DNA from: Gp13-AA77 sp035946575
GTDB lineage: Bacteria > Acidobacteriota > Terriglobia > UBA7540
Assembly: GCA_035946575.1 (NCBI GenBank)
Contig: DASYZG010000104.1
Location: 1-64,000 of the forward strand
Reading direction: 5' to 3'
Length of the DNA: 64,000 bases
A program made the position numbers and the translations under genes. Shown here piece after piece: positions 8,290-18,932 of the stretch. The notes under the pieces were generated by a model that searched no databases, was not told the DNA's origin, and saw nothing but the letters and a program-made list of their open reading frames with translations. Positions within the stretch are counted from its first letter, which is position 1. Each line of letters starts with the position of its first letter.

Positions 8290-8743
8290 ACCGTAAGATC
8301 GGAACCTCGCGTGACATCATAATGATATCACGCTGGTGGATCGCCTGCGGGCGGGTCCGCGCCGGGGGGATGTGTGGCCGAGGAACGGGTTATACGTGCA
8401 GCGTTGCGTCAGAATCACGCCTGAGGTGAACATGCCCCTCGAGCCGAGGCTGCTTTTAAAGCGCTTACAACCAACGAAGGCCGGGAATTTGGCTTTCGGT
8501 GAGTTCGCTTCGCGGGTCAAATTCAAACAAATTGATGATCCATAGGTACTTGTTTTCAGCAACTTGAGTCAATGGCGTCAGACGCCGACAGGCAACTCGT
8601 CCATAATCTCTCCCTGGCCCGCACGGTCCGGGCCGCAGGAACCTCCACCCAATAGCCACCCTCTTCCGCCCATGAACGTTGACTTTGGTTTTCAACTCAT
8701 CTTCTAAGGCGGCCATCTTACCCGCGCTGCCACGGCCCGCTCC
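8290..8743. other. Spacer between antitoxin promoter and clpB end; no convincing gene
   Basis: Contains the toxin-antitoxin promoter region at its left end. A minus-strand frame at 8465-8716 (83 codons, ending NLFEFDPRSELTESQ) starts 28 bases downstream of the clpB stop codon, but it has no good ribosome site and no family resemblance, so it is not called as a gene. Confidence 0.5.
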
Positions 8744-11395
<2,652 letters not shown>

Positions 11396-11441
11396 AATCT
11401 GAACCTGCCCCTAAGAATAGGGATTTGAATCTCCGGAGTGC

Positions 11442-11491
11442 AAATAAAAAAGAAACGAGCCGCCCCGCAGAGCTGAGCGGGATGCGGCTCG
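11442..11491 (-). terminator. Intrinsic terminator after hsp20
   Basis: On the minus strand CGAGCCGC and GCGGCTCG pair (8 bp), with an inner CCCGC/GCGGG stem, and are followed by a T-rich tract TTTCTTTTTTATTT. It sits between the hsp20 stop codon and the clpB start and would end most hsp20 transcripts. Confidence 0.88.
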
Positions 11492-11575
11492 CCGGAAAAC
11501 GCGGGAACTGCCGCAAATCTCAACAGCGCCCGCCAAACCAACACTCGAAAGGCCATGCGGCCCGGGCGACCCGAC

Positions 11576-12064
11576 TTACTTGGTCGCGCCGGCGGCCTGA
11601 GCCTTGCCCTCGCCAGCAACCTGGATCTTGATGCTCTTGGGCTTGGCTTCCTCGCGCTTGGCCAGGTTGAGGGTGAGGATCCCGTCCTTGTACTCCGCCG
11701 TCACGCTCTCGCTGCTGATCGTGGGCGGCAGATTGAAGGACCGGACGAACGAACCGTAGCTTCGTTCGACACGATGATAGCTGCCCTCATTGACATCCTT
11801 CTCGACGTTGCGCTCGCCGCTGATGGTGAGCGTCCCGTTCTCGACCCGCACTTCCACGTCCTTGGGATCGAGACCGGGGAGTTCGGCTTTGATCACGAGG
11901 TTGTTGCCGGTCTCGTAGATGTCCACGGCCGGTGCCCAGGATCCCCTGCTCATTTCCTTGCCCTCGGGTCCAAAGAACTGACTGAAGGTCTGGTTGAAGA
12001 GCTGGTTGAAACGGTCCTGCGTGCTCAACATCTCGCGAAATGGTTCCCAACGTACGATCGCCAT
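11576..12064 (-). CDS. Small heat-shock protein, Hsp20 family
   Basis: A 162-aa alpha-crystallin-type holdase. A short N-terminal region (RWEPFREMLSTQDRFNQLFNQ) precedes the alpha-crystallin domain (about residues 45-140) with the conserved strand motifs DPKDVEVRVENGTLTISGER and the closing ILTLNLAKRE. The Lys/Ala-rich tail contains no clear IxI motif, although IKIQV may play the role. It binds unfolding proteins for later rescue by ClpB and DnaK, which fits its place upstream of clpB. A sigma70-like promoter lies at 12131-12159 and a strong terminator follows at 11442-11491. Confidence 0.93.
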   Translation of the reverse strand: MAIVRWEPFREMLSTQDRFNQLFNQTFSQFFGPEGKEMSRGSWAPAVDIYETGNNLVIKAELPGLDPKDVEVRVENGTLTISGERNVEKDVNEGSYHRVERSYGSFVRSFNLPPTISSESVTAEYKDGILTLNLAKREEAKPKSIKIQVAGEGKAQAAGATK

Positions 12065-12130
12065 GTTTCTTGCCTCCTTGCGGTTTTTTTAGAGTCGTCA
12101 AGATTTTACTGACCAACCTAATAGATGTTC

Positions 12131-12159
12131 ATCGTATACTATAAGTTGCTCGATGTCAA
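12131..12159 (-). promoter_or_regulatory. Sigma70-like promoter of hsp20
   Basis: On the minus strand TTGACA (12154-12159) and TACGAT (12131-12136) are separated by 17 bases, in an AT-rich island unlike the surroundings. A second TTGACA lies 24 bases further upstream (12178-12183), giving two direct CTTGACAT repeats that could also be a regulator site. No CIRCE or HAIR element is seen. Confidence 0.6.
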
Positions 12160-12256
12160 GAAATATTAGCGTATGTATGTCAAGTTTTGATCAATATATT
12201 GCAACGCATTTATATTAAACAGTTTAAGTTAGATTTTAATGAATAGGAACCCGGAG

Positions 12257-13384
12257 TTATTCGGCCGTGGCGAAATAACCTGGCTTGTAACGGATACGAA
12301 CGTCCCGGTGCTGCTGCGCCAGCTCGACCTTTATAGTGCGGTAGGTGCCGTCGAGGACGGAGTTGGTAGGCGTGTAGCCGATGAAGTACTGGTCGTTCAA
12401 CTCTTTGCCGATCGCCTCCACGGAGTCCGAGAGATGCGCCAGGCGCTGGGCGGTATAGATGCCCGTCTTGGCCCCCAGGCCCTCCTGCTGCGAGGTGCAG
12501 CCGACGCTGCCGTGGGAAAGGTATCCGCTGCCGATGTCGGCGCCTTCGGGGTCGGACTGTGGAAAGAAGTAAGCGCCTCCGGTCAGTTGCGCCAGGCGCT
12601 TGAGGACGGCGTTGGAATCCTGGGTGAATCCGTAGGGTGAGTTGACGATCGTATAGATCACGGTTTCGGCGCGGTGCGCCATGGAGACGACTTCGTCAAA
12701 GGTGTGCGTGCTTCCGACGTCCAGACCGTCGCTGAGCACGATCAGGACGCGCCGGGTGGCCTCGGGATCGCCCGCCTTGAGCAGTTTGTCGCGGCAGGCG
12801 CTGTAGATAGCGTCGTAGAGGGCCTTGCCGCCTCCCGCCTTGAGGTCGCGGACCTTGTCGTTAAGCTGATCGGGGTCGCTGGTGAAGTCCTGCACAATCG
12901 CGCTGCTGGCATCAAAAGTCTCGAGAAAAATCTTGTTCCGGGTGCTGCGCCCCCGGAGCATGTCGTAGGCAAACTCGGTGGCGGCGTCCTTCTCGAAACT
13001 GAGCAACGGCCGGGCGCTGTTGCTGGTGTCCATGATGAAGCCGATTCGCAAGGGGGGCGCGGGTTCCTGAAGGAAGTACTTGATGGGCTGGGGCTTGCCG
13101 TCCTCAAACACGCGGAAGTCATTTTGGGTCAGATCGATGACGGGCATCCCTCGCTTGTCGAGGACCGTCACGGGCACGTTGACCACCTGCACCCGGACCT
13201 TAATGTTACCGCCCGGGGCCTGCTGAACCTGCTGAGGCTGTGCGGGAACGGACGCGGGCGGGGCGGCTTGCGCCCAGACAAGGCTCGTCGCCACGGCGGC
13301 CGGAACCAGACAGACCACGACCCCCTTCCAGACGGTCTGGGTCAGCCTCAGAATAGAGTTCGCCACGCCTTCTTGCCCGGACAT
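12257..13384 (-). CDS. VWFA-related protein of the Acidobacterial type
   Basis: A 375-aa exported protein. A hydrophobic segment (about residues 20-38) is followed by a Pro/Gln/Ala-rich linker, then a beta domain (VRVQVVNVPVTVLDKRGMPVIDLTQNDFRVFEDGKPQPI) typical of this family, and a von Willebrand factor A domain whose metal site reads DTSNS near residue 120, with the second part LIVLSDGLDVGS. The C-terminus (YFIGYTPTN...RIRYKPGYFA) is also family-typical. The family is abundant in Acidobacteria and its function is unknown; surface adhesion or protein interaction is plausible. GAGG six bases upstream supports the ATG. Confidence 0.9.
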   Translation of the reverse strand: MSGQEGVANSILRLTQTVWKGVVVCLVPAAVATSLVWAQAAPPASVPAQPQQVQQAPGGNIKVRVQVVNVPVTVLDKRGMPVIDLTQNDFRVFEDGKPQPIKYFLQEPAPPLRIGFIMDTSNSARPLLSFEKDAATEFAYDMLRGRSTRNKIFLETFDASSAIVQDFTSDPDQLNDKVRDLKAGGGKALYDAIYSACRDKLLKAGDPEATRRVLIVLSDGLDVGSTHTFDEVVSMAHRAETVIYTIVNSPYGFTQDSNAVLKRLAQLTGGAYFFPQSDPEGADIGSGYLSHGSVGCTSQQEGLGAKTGIYTAQRLAHLSDSVEAIGKELNDQYFIGYTPTNSVLDGTYRTIKVELAQQHRDVRIRYKPGYFATAE

Positions 13385-13553
13385 CGTTCACCTCGGATTT
13401 CCCTATGTTAGCGCAAAGGGGTCTGAGCGGCACAACACCTCTTTTGCTCAGATGCAGGTCGGCGATCAGGGGTCAGGCCTCGGTTTCGTTTCTGGGGAAG
13501 CGGACACCTGCCGCTGCAGCCCTGTGCCTGATAGAATTCCCAAAAGAGGCGCA

Positions 13554-14465
13554 ATGCATATTCACTCGCATTCGCGGTCCACCACGGCCCTGAATGTGGC
13601 CATGGCCGCCACGCTGGCCTTGGCGACCGGGGAATTCATCGCCGGTCATGCCGGGCACAGCCTGGCGCTGGTCAGCGATGGCTGGCACAATCTCACCGAC
13701 GTTCCCTCGCTCGTCCTGGCATGGTTCGCGCTGCGCTTTGAGAAAAGGTCTCCGGACCCACAGCGGACCTACGGCTATCAACGCGCCGGAGTGCTGGCGG
13801 CTTTCGTGAACGCGCTGCTGCTGGTGGCGGTGGCGCTCTACATCTGCTACGAAGGGTACCAGCGGATTCTCACGCCCGAGCCCATCTCGAGCGGCCTGAT
13901 GTTGATTGTCGGCGTGGCGGCACTGTTCATCAACGGCTCAATTTCCATCGCCCTGAGCTCCGGCCGGAGCGATCTCAACCTGCGGGCTGTCTTCATCCAC
14001 AACCTCGGGGACGCTCTTTCGAATCTGGCGATCATCGCCGGCGCCTGGCTGATCGCGCGCACCGGCGAACACCTGATCGATCCCCTCCTAGCCTTCCTGA
14101 TTGCCGGCATGATCCTCTGGAGTACGGCAGGTGTGGTGACGGATAGCGCCCAGATTCTCCTGGAGGGCACGCCCAAGGGCATGAGCCCCTCGACGGTGGC
14201 CGGAGTGATGCTGGCGATTCCGGGCGTGCGCGAAGTCCATGACATTCACGTCTGGAGCCTGGGATCCAAGTCGCACGCCCTCTCCTGCCACGTGCGGATT
14301 CTCGACATGCCCACGTCCGAGAGTGAAGTGATCTGCGAGCAGCTCCGGCAGGCGCTAGCGAAGAACTTCGGCATCAGCCATACCACCATCCAGTTCGAAC
14401 ACACCCACGCGCCGGGCGATTTCCACCGGTACATGCCGGCGCCGATGGGACCGGCCAAAAAGTAG
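13554..14465 (+). CDS. Cation diffusion facilitator (CzcD/ZitB-like exporter)
   Basis: A 303-aa inner-membrane exporter of Zn2+ and related divalent cations by proton antiport. The His-rich N-terminus (MHIHSHS) precedes six membrane segments; metal-site residues are visible in SDGWHNLTDVPSL (segment II) and NLGDALSNL (segment V, HNLGDA). The C-terminal cytoplasmic domain contains EVHDIHVWSLGSKSHALSCHV and a final HTTIQFEHTHAPGDFH. Although the frame is open further upstream, the ATG at 13554 has AGAGG just upstream and gives the normal family length. It converges on the amidohydrolase gene. Confidence 0.92.
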   Translation: MHIHSHSRSTTALNVAMAATLALATGEFIAGHAGHSLALVSDGWHNLTDVPSLVLAWFALRFEKRSPDPQRTYGYQRAGVLAAFVNALLLVAVALYICYEGYQRILTPEPISSGLMLIVGVAALFINGSISIALSSGRSDLNLRAVFIHNLGDALSNLAIIAGAWLIARTGEHLIDPLLAFLIAGMILWSTAGVVTDSAQILLEGTPKGMSPSTVAGVMLAIPGVREVHDIHVWSLGSKSHALSCHVRILDMPTSESEVICEQLRQALAKNFGISHTTIQFEHTHAPGDFHRYMPAPMGPAKK

Positions 14466-14501
14466 CAGCCCCAAACCGTGTCGCCTTTGACCGCAAACAA
14501 G

Positions 14502-14569
14502 AGCAGATCCTTGGCTACGCTCAAAATGACATCTGATTCGAGCGGAGCGAAGCGCAGAATCTGCTTTTT
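14502..14569. terminator. Inverted repeat between convergent genes
   Basis: AGCAGAT (14502-14508) pairs with ATCTGCT (14559-14565), followed by TTTT on the plus strand; inner bases also pair (CGCTC with GAGCG). The interior resembles the TCGCTTCGCTC / AATGAC word found at 18821-18846 and 61858-61877. It would end the cation exporter transcript. Confidence 0.55.
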
Positions 14570-14634
14570 CGAGCCACGAAGAAACAGGGCCCGGGCAGAT
14601 CAAGGCGCGAGCTTCGGTGCCTTTTACCATGTAG

Positions 14635-16041
14635 TTAATGTGCGTGCAATCTCGGGTACAGGCTCGCGGCTGTATCGTGCAGGTACATGTGGGCGAAGTG
14701 CAGCGCCTCGGCCTCGCTGATCTCGCCTTCATCGATCATTTCCGCCAGGGCTTCGGCGAGCGCCTCGCGCGTCGAGTGCACGGCCAGCCAGTAGGACTCC
14801 TCAGCCCCGAGGGCAGCGTTGTAGGGAAAGGCGTCGCTGCCGTAAGTGATCTTCTCCGGAAAGGTCTCCAGCCAAAGCCTCATCAGGCGCTTGAACTCCT
14901 CGGGATAGAGCGTCAGTACGGTGCCGGACGTATCCAGGTAGACGTTCTTCATGGCCGCGAGCCAGATCGCCTGGCGCGAGTAAGGGTAACCGCCATGGAG
15001 CAGCACAAAGGTGGTCTGAAGGTAGCGCGGGTCGCGGAGGACGTTCTCCAGGTTGAGCACGTTGCCGTGGTTGAGGCTGAAGTAGTCGCCGGCGCCGACG
15101 CTCGAGTGAAAGTGAACCGGGAGGTGGAGGCGCCCCCCTTCCCGGATCAGGTAGCGGAAGATGAAATCCTGGAAATTGGTGTACTCCTCGGATTCCGGAA
15201 CGCCGCCGCCGCGGTACTTCGCGTAAGCGGCTTCGGCGACGGCGCGCGGCGGATCGCCGAAGCGCAGCGAGCGGAAATAGGCGGCCTCGAACTTCATGGC
15301 GATGCCACCCTGCCGCTGGTTCTCCACCAGCACGCGGCTGATGAAGGCCAGGTATCCGTCGAGGTCCGGAGGCAAGGCGCTCAAGCCGGCCTGCTTCATC
15401 CAGCGGCGGAGCATCTTGTCCTGGAGCGGCATATAAGCGGCTTCGTCGGGATTCCGGGCGGCGAGGCCGCTGTTGTCGAACGGGAATAAGAACGAGTCCA
15501 CGAAGAACACCCAGCGGAAGCGCGCCGGATCGAGGTAATCGGCCATGGCTGCGCGATTGGCGAGTGAAGTCTCGACATTCAGCCGGTCGAGGATGCCGCT
15601 GAAGTAGGCGCGACCCTGCTGTTTCTGCAGTTCGGCCTTGCGCCTGGCGAGCCAGGCCTCGTGGTCCGGCGCGAGATCGGGGTAGGGGTAGCCGAAGAGC
15701 GACCGCGCGGCCGCGATGAGCTCCGGGTTCGTGTCGCGCAGCCTCAAAGCCAGGTGGCTCGGCGGTATCACCATGGCATCGACGTCGGGATCGTCGAAAT
15801 AGCCGGGATGAGCGTGGTGATCGAAGATCAGGATCTTCTGGATCTCCGCAAGCAGGCGTTGGTACGTGGCACTCAGAGCGGGGCTGGGCGCGGGCCGGGC
15901 CTGCGCCCAGGCGTGTCTAGCGCCCGGTAGAGCCAGGGCAACGAGCAAAACCGTCGCCCCGCACCATCGAGAGCCCCCCGGATCTCTGCGCCTGTGGCCC
16001 ATCCAAAGTCTCAACTGCTTGCAGAATGACCGATCAGTCAC
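14635..16041 (-). CDS. Exported amidohydrolase-2 family metal-dependent hydrolase
   Basis: A 468-aa protein with an N-terminal hydrophobic segment (about residues 28-46, ending AWAQA). TIM-barrel amidohydrolase features: DHHAHPGYFDD (near 75-85), the HFHSS strand (about 310), HGGYPY (about 346) and YGSDAFPY (about 398). This is the AMDHD/decarboxylase-type subfamily distantly related to uronate isomerase; substrate unknown. The GTG start at 16041 is preceded by a strong AGGAGG about seven bases upstream. It is isolated: the downstream neighbour converges and the upstream spacer is shared with a divergent unit. Confidence 0.8.
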   Translation of the reverse strand: MTDRSFCKQLRLWMGHRRRDPGGSRWCGATVLLVALALPGARHAWAQARPAPSPALSATYQRLLAEIQKILIFDHHAHPGYFDDPDVDAMVIPPSHLALRLRDTNPELIAAARSLFGYPYPDLAPDHEAWLARRKAELQKQQGRAYFSGILDRLNVETSLANRAAMADYLDPARFRWVFFVDSFLFPFDNSGLAARNPDEAAYMPLQDKMLRRWMKQAGLSALPPDLDGYLAFISRVLVENQRQGGIAMKFEAAYFRSLRFGDPPRAVAEAAYAKYRGGGVPESEEYTNFQDFIFRYLIREGGRLHLPVHFHSSVGAGDYFSLNHGNVLNLENVLRDPRYLQTTFVLLHGGYPYSRQAIWLAAMKNVYLDTSGTVLTLYPEEFKRLMRLWLETFPEKITYGSDAFPYNAALGAEESYWLAVHSTREALAEALAEMIDEGEISEAEALHFAHMYLHDTAASLYPRLHAH

Positions 16042-16262
16042 TTCATCCCTCCTCCGACCGCGTCTCCGGCAGCGAAACCGCCATGGCGGCCCACCCTTTT
16101 CAGTTTTTTCTAAGGCTGAGCAGGTTCCTCTCTACAGAACGGCCCTTACGCAGTCCCTCGGAACCCCCGAGTCGCCCGAGCTTAGTCCAGTAGCCCTCAG
16201 AGTCAACACCCGACCCGGTAATCCATAAGAATTCATTATGCTTCACCCCCGCAAGTTTCTTG

Positions 16263-16291
16263 TTGACAAGCCCCCGTTCGTAGTGGATACT
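16263..16291 (+). promoter_or_regulatory. Sigma70-like promoter of the ATPase unit
   Basis: TTGACA (16263-16268), a 17-base spacer and GATACT (16286-16291). The predicted start near 16298 lies inside the overlapping palindrome, so a repressor bound there would block polymerase. Confidence 0.65.
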
Positions 16292-16301
16292 GCGCCACTA
16301 C
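16280..16301. promoter_or_regulatory. Perfect palindrome GTAGTGG-N8-CCACTAC over the -10 box
   Basis: GTAGTGG (16280-16286) and CCACTAC (16295-16301) are perfect inverted 7-mers one helical turn apart, covering the -10 box and the predicted start site. A related site GTGGTGG-N8-CCACTAC is at 16358-16379, 78 bases downstream. The geometry fits a dimeric repressor operator. The regulator is unknown. Confidence 0.55.
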
Positions 16302-16357
16302 TGGTGTTGGGTAGCCCACAATTCTGGCTGAAAAGAACCGGATGATCGACCGTAACA

Positions 16358-16379
16358 GTGGTGGCTTAAAGTCCACTAC
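16358..16379. promoter_or_regulatory. Second palindrome, one mismatch
   Basis: GTGGTGG (16358-16364) and CCACTAC (16373-16379) have the same eight-base spacing as the site at 16280-16301, with one mismatched position. It lies in the untranslated leader just before the first gene of the unit. Confidence 0.45.
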
Positions 16380-16402
16380 CGGAACCTGGAAACCGGTAAG
16401 TT

Positions 16403-16828
16403 ATGGCATTCATTAGAAAACGTGGCAACTCGTACTATTTGGTGCACAACGTGCGGAAAAAGGGTCGGGTGCGGCAGTTATACCTCGCCTGTCTGGGTCG
16501 AAGGCCGCGAATCAGCGACCAGATCATCCAGGAGGTCAGCACCAAGCACCCTTTCGTTGAGGTGGACTGGGCGAGGCTGAAGCGCAGGGCGACGCACGAT
16601 CTGGTGCAGCCGCTGCTGAACGATTCGGAGTACTTGCGTGATCTGTTATCGGATATCCGCGGCATGCATCTCGAGATCGCCGACTTCCAATGGCCGTTCC
16701 TCGAGGTGCTCCGCGATCGCGAACTGCGAGTCCAGTTCGCGACGGAACTCAAACTCTTGAGGGCGACGCTGGAAGTGAAGCTGAACCAACTTCGGAAGGG
16801 GAGGTTCGCAGGATTGCAGGCTTCGTAG
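16403..16828 (+). CDS. Conserved hypothetical protein with N-terminal basic domain
   Basis: A 141-aa protein starting MAFIRKRGNSYYLVHNVRKKGRVRQLYLACLGRRP. That basic N-terminal motif recurs in short proteins I associate with Acidobacteria and some phage integrase or recombinase N-domains; it looks like a small beta-sheet nucleic-acid-binding unit. The second half is helical and rich in Leu, Arg and Glu. It is the first gene of a probable two-gene unit and ends 27 bases before the AAA+ gene, so it may be an adaptor or regulator of that ATPase (inference). The ribosome site is weak. Confidence 0.75.
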   Translation: MAFIRKRGNSYYLVHNVRKKGRVRQLYLACLGRRPRISDQIIQEVSTKHPFVEVDWARLKRRATHDLVQPLLNDSEYLRDLLSDIRGMHLEIADFQWPFLEVLRDRELRVQFATELKLLRATLEVKLNQLRKGRFAGLQAS

Positions 16829-16855
16829 CAACCAGGGACCAGGGGGAGGGCAATT

Positions 16856-18013
16856 ATGGGAGCAATTCAGACCGTCTTAGATCCGAGTATTCACAGTCCG
16901 GAGGTGAGGGACTTCGAGGCAGCGCTCACGCGGAAAGTGGTTGGGCAGGACCGCGCCGTGCGGCGCCTGGCGCGCGTTTATCAGGTCTACCTGGCAGGCC
17001 TCGCGTCGCCAGGACGTCCTATTTCCAACCTGCTGCTCCTCGGTCCGACGGGTTCGGGCAAGACCCGGCTGGTCGAGGCTGCGGCCGAAGTGCTGTTCGG
17101 CACCGCCAATGCTGTTCTGAAGATCGACTGCGCCGAATTCCAGCACAGCCACGAGATTGCCAAGCTCATCGGCTCCCCTCCCGGCTACCTGGGCCACCGC
17201 GAGACCCAGCCCCTGATCACGCAGGAGACCCTCGAGCAGTACTACTCCGAGAACGTTAAACTCTCGCTGGTGCTCTTCGATGAAATCGAAAAGGCCAGTG
17301 ACGCCCTGTGGCAGCTGCTGCTCGGCATCCTGGATAAGGCCACGCTGACTCTCGGAGACAACCGGCGGGTGGATCTCTCCCGTGCCATGATCTTCATGAC
17401 TTCGAACCTCGGATCCGCCGAAGTGAACAAGCTGATGACGGGCAGCCTGGGCTTCAACGCGCGGGCGCTCGAAAATGATGACGCGCTCGACCAGAAAATC
17501 TACCGCGTCGCCAGCGAGGCGGCGCGCCGCAAGTTCTCGCCGGAGTTCATGAACCGCATCGACAAGGTGATCGTGTTCCGCTCGCTCAAGCAGGATCATC
17601 TCGAGAAGATCCTGGATATCGAATTGTCGCGCGTGCAGGACCGCATTATCGCCTCCATGAGCGAGCGCCAGTTTGTGTTCAAGTGCACCCGTCCGGCGCG
17701 TGACTTCCTGCTGCGCGAGGGCATCGATATGCGCTTCGGAGCCCGCCACCTGAAGCGCGCCATCGAACGGCACCTGGTGTTTCCGCTTTCCAACCTGATC
17801 GCCACCTCGCAGATCAACCTGGGCGACCTGATCATCGTGGATTACGACCAGACAAATTCGCGCTTGACGTTTGTGCGCGACGACCAGGGGGCGCTCGTGG
17901 CGCCCGACGTGGCCGCCGCCGGCGCCGCTGTGCCGCCTCCGGTGGATGTCGTCACCACGGCTCACGCCCTGGCAAAGAGCGCGGCGAATTCGAACGGCAC
18001 CACCGATAGCTAA
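16856..18013 (+). CDS. Stand-alone ClpB/ClpA-D2-like AAA+ ATPase
   Basis: A 385-aa single-domain AAA+ protein resembling only the second ATPase domain of ClpB. It has Walker A GPTGSGKT (near 62-69), the pore-loop region GSPPGYLGH, Walker B LVLFDEIEKA, sensor TSNLGS, the arginine finger in FSPEFMNRIDKVIVF, and the C-terminal small domain with DMRFGARHLKRAIER. There is no N-domain, first ATPase domain or M-domain, and no ClpX zinc finger or ClpP-binding loop. The Ala/Pro-rich tail (about 330-385) is unlike ClpB. GGGGGAGGG gives a strong ribosome site. It may be a specialised unfoldase or remodelling motor working with the preceding small protein; the substrate is unknown. Confidence 0.85.
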   Translation: MGAIQTVLDPSIHSPEVRDFEAALTRKVVGQDRAVRRLARVYQVYLAGLASPGRPISNLLLLGPTGSGKTRLVEAAAEVLFGTANAVLKIDCAEFQHSHEIAKLIGSPPGYLGHRETQPLITQETLEQYYSENVKLSLVLFDEIEKASDALWQLLLGILDKATLTLGDNRRVDLSRAMIFMTSNLGSAEVNKLMTGSLGFNARALENDDALDQKIYRVASEAARRKFSPEFMNRIDKVIVFRSLKQDHLEKILDIELSRVQDRIIASMSERQFVFKCTRPARDFLLREGIDMRFGARHLKRAIERHLVFPLSNLIATSQINLGDLIIVDYDQTNSRLTFVRDDQGALVAPDVAAAGAAVPPPVDVVTTAHALAKSAANSNGTTDS

Positions 18014-18033
18014 CTGATGGGCTTTATCCCGTC

Positions 18034-18058
18034 GAGGGGCGCTCGCTGGGTGCCCCTC
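18034..18058 (+). terminator. Hairpin after the ATPase gene
   Basis: GAGGGGC (18034-18040) and GCCCCTC (18052-18058) pair 20 bases beyond the stop codon. No T-run follows, so termination efficiency is uncertain. Confidence 0.4.
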
Positions 18059-18271
18059 TCAATCCGCTCCCGGTCCGTCGCCGCGAGTTCGCGGACCACC
18101 CTTCCTGGCTGAGCACCAAGTCTTTAAACCGCGGGCCTTCGCAGGTCAGGCGCCGGGGTCCAACGGAATCCGCCGCTCCTGAACCAAGGCGGCGTTCTTG
18201 CATGAAACCTCGCCCGCGCGCGAATCGTCCATCATGCTGAAGGGTGGGACTTCGGTTTTAAGGAGATGAAT

Positions 18272-18745
18272 GTGTACAAACGATTTCTAGCAGTAACAGG
18301 CAGCGCACTATTGATTCTGGGGCTTGGCCGCACCACCGCCAAGGCTCAGGATCAGGGCGGCACTCCGCCCGAGAACGCGCCGCAGGGCGCGCCTCCCCCG
18401 GGCCAGCGCATGCGTCGCGCTCCCATGAGCACCGACCAGATGCTGGCGCGGCTCGATGCGAGACTCCACCTCAGCGACGACCAAAAGACCAGGATTCGCT
18501 CGATTCTGGAGGATCGCCGGGCGCAGATGGAGAAGCTCCGCTCTGATACCTCTGTCGCAGCCGAGGACCGTCGGGCCCGGATGCGGACGATCTTTGAAGA
18601 CCACAACGCAGAGATCAAAAACGTGCTGAACGACGAGCAGAAGCAGGAGTTCGAGCAGATGATGCAACGGCGCGCCCGCATGGGCAGTCGCGGAGGCAAT
18701 CCGCCGCCACCGCCGCCCGAGGGCCAGAACCCGCCGCAACTCTAA
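18272..18745 (+). CDS. Periplasmic Spy/CpxP-like helical protein
   Basis: A 157-aa exported protein: a signal peptide (to about residue 26, ending AKA), a Pro/Gly-rich linker and a long-helix region (residues about 50-135: STDQMLARLDARLHLSDDQKTRIRSILEDRRAQ) like the LTxxQ-type chaperones, with a Pro-rich tail. Such proteins bind unfolded proteins or metal stress signals in the periplasm. The start is best placed at the GTG at 18272, six bases after AAGGAG; the in-frame ATG at 18266 directly abuts that ribosome site. The gene is monocistronic and converges on the merR-type gene. Confidence 0.75.
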   Translation: MYKRFLAVTGSALLILGLGRTTAKAQDQGGTPPENAPQGAPPPGQRMRRAPMSTDQMLARLDARLHLSDDQKTRIRSILEDRRAQMEKLRSDTSVAAEDRRARMRTIFEDHNAEIKNVLNDEQKQEFEQMMQRRARMGSRGGNPPPPPPEGQNPPQL

Positions 18746-18780
18746 CCGGTGCCGGATAATCGGGTTCATTCCTCTCCGGG

Positions 18781-18846
18781 CGAAGCGAGGAATCCCATAA
18801 CCGGTTTACTCGTAAAAGCAGATTCCTCGCTTCGCTCGGAATGACG
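18781..18846. repeat. Perfect 14-bp inverted repeat with GGAATGAC word
   Basis: CGAAGCGAGGAATC (18781-18794) and GATTCCTCGCTTCG (18821-18834) are perfect inverted copies separated by 26 bases, followed by CTCGGAATGACG. It sits between two convergent genes. The word TCGCTCCGCTCGGAATAAC recurs at 61858-61877, and a decayed version at 14502-14569. Confidence 0.6.
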
Positions 18847-18900
18847 CGAATCGGGCGTTCTTTTTTCATCACTCCCTGTTCATCACTCCGCCAAACCTGA

Positions 18901-18929
18901 ACGGCGGCGCCGTGATCCGGCGCCGCCGT
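18901..18929 (-). terminator. Perfect 11-bp hairpin after the merR-type gene
   Basis: ACGGCGGCGCC and GGCGCCGCCGT form a perfect 11-bp stem with a 7-base loop, only three bases past the regulator stop codon on the minus strand. The T-content downstream is modest. Confidence 0.55.
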
Positions 18930-18932
18930 GCC

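Larger units (their letters stand above)
16042..16402. other. Divergent control region upstream of the two-gene ATPase unit
   Basis: Holds the plus-strand promoter 16263-16291 and two inverted repeats (16280-16301 and 16358-16379). The left part near 16100 shows no structure. No gene is seen. Confidence 0.6.

Noticed and set aside
8465..8716. 83-codon minus-strand frame after clpB
   Set aside because: No ribosome site and no homology that I can recognise; kept only as a note in the spacer.
16280..16301. BlaI/MecI-type operator
   Set aside because: The palindrome lacks the TACA-TGTA core of the known sites; left as an unassigned operator.
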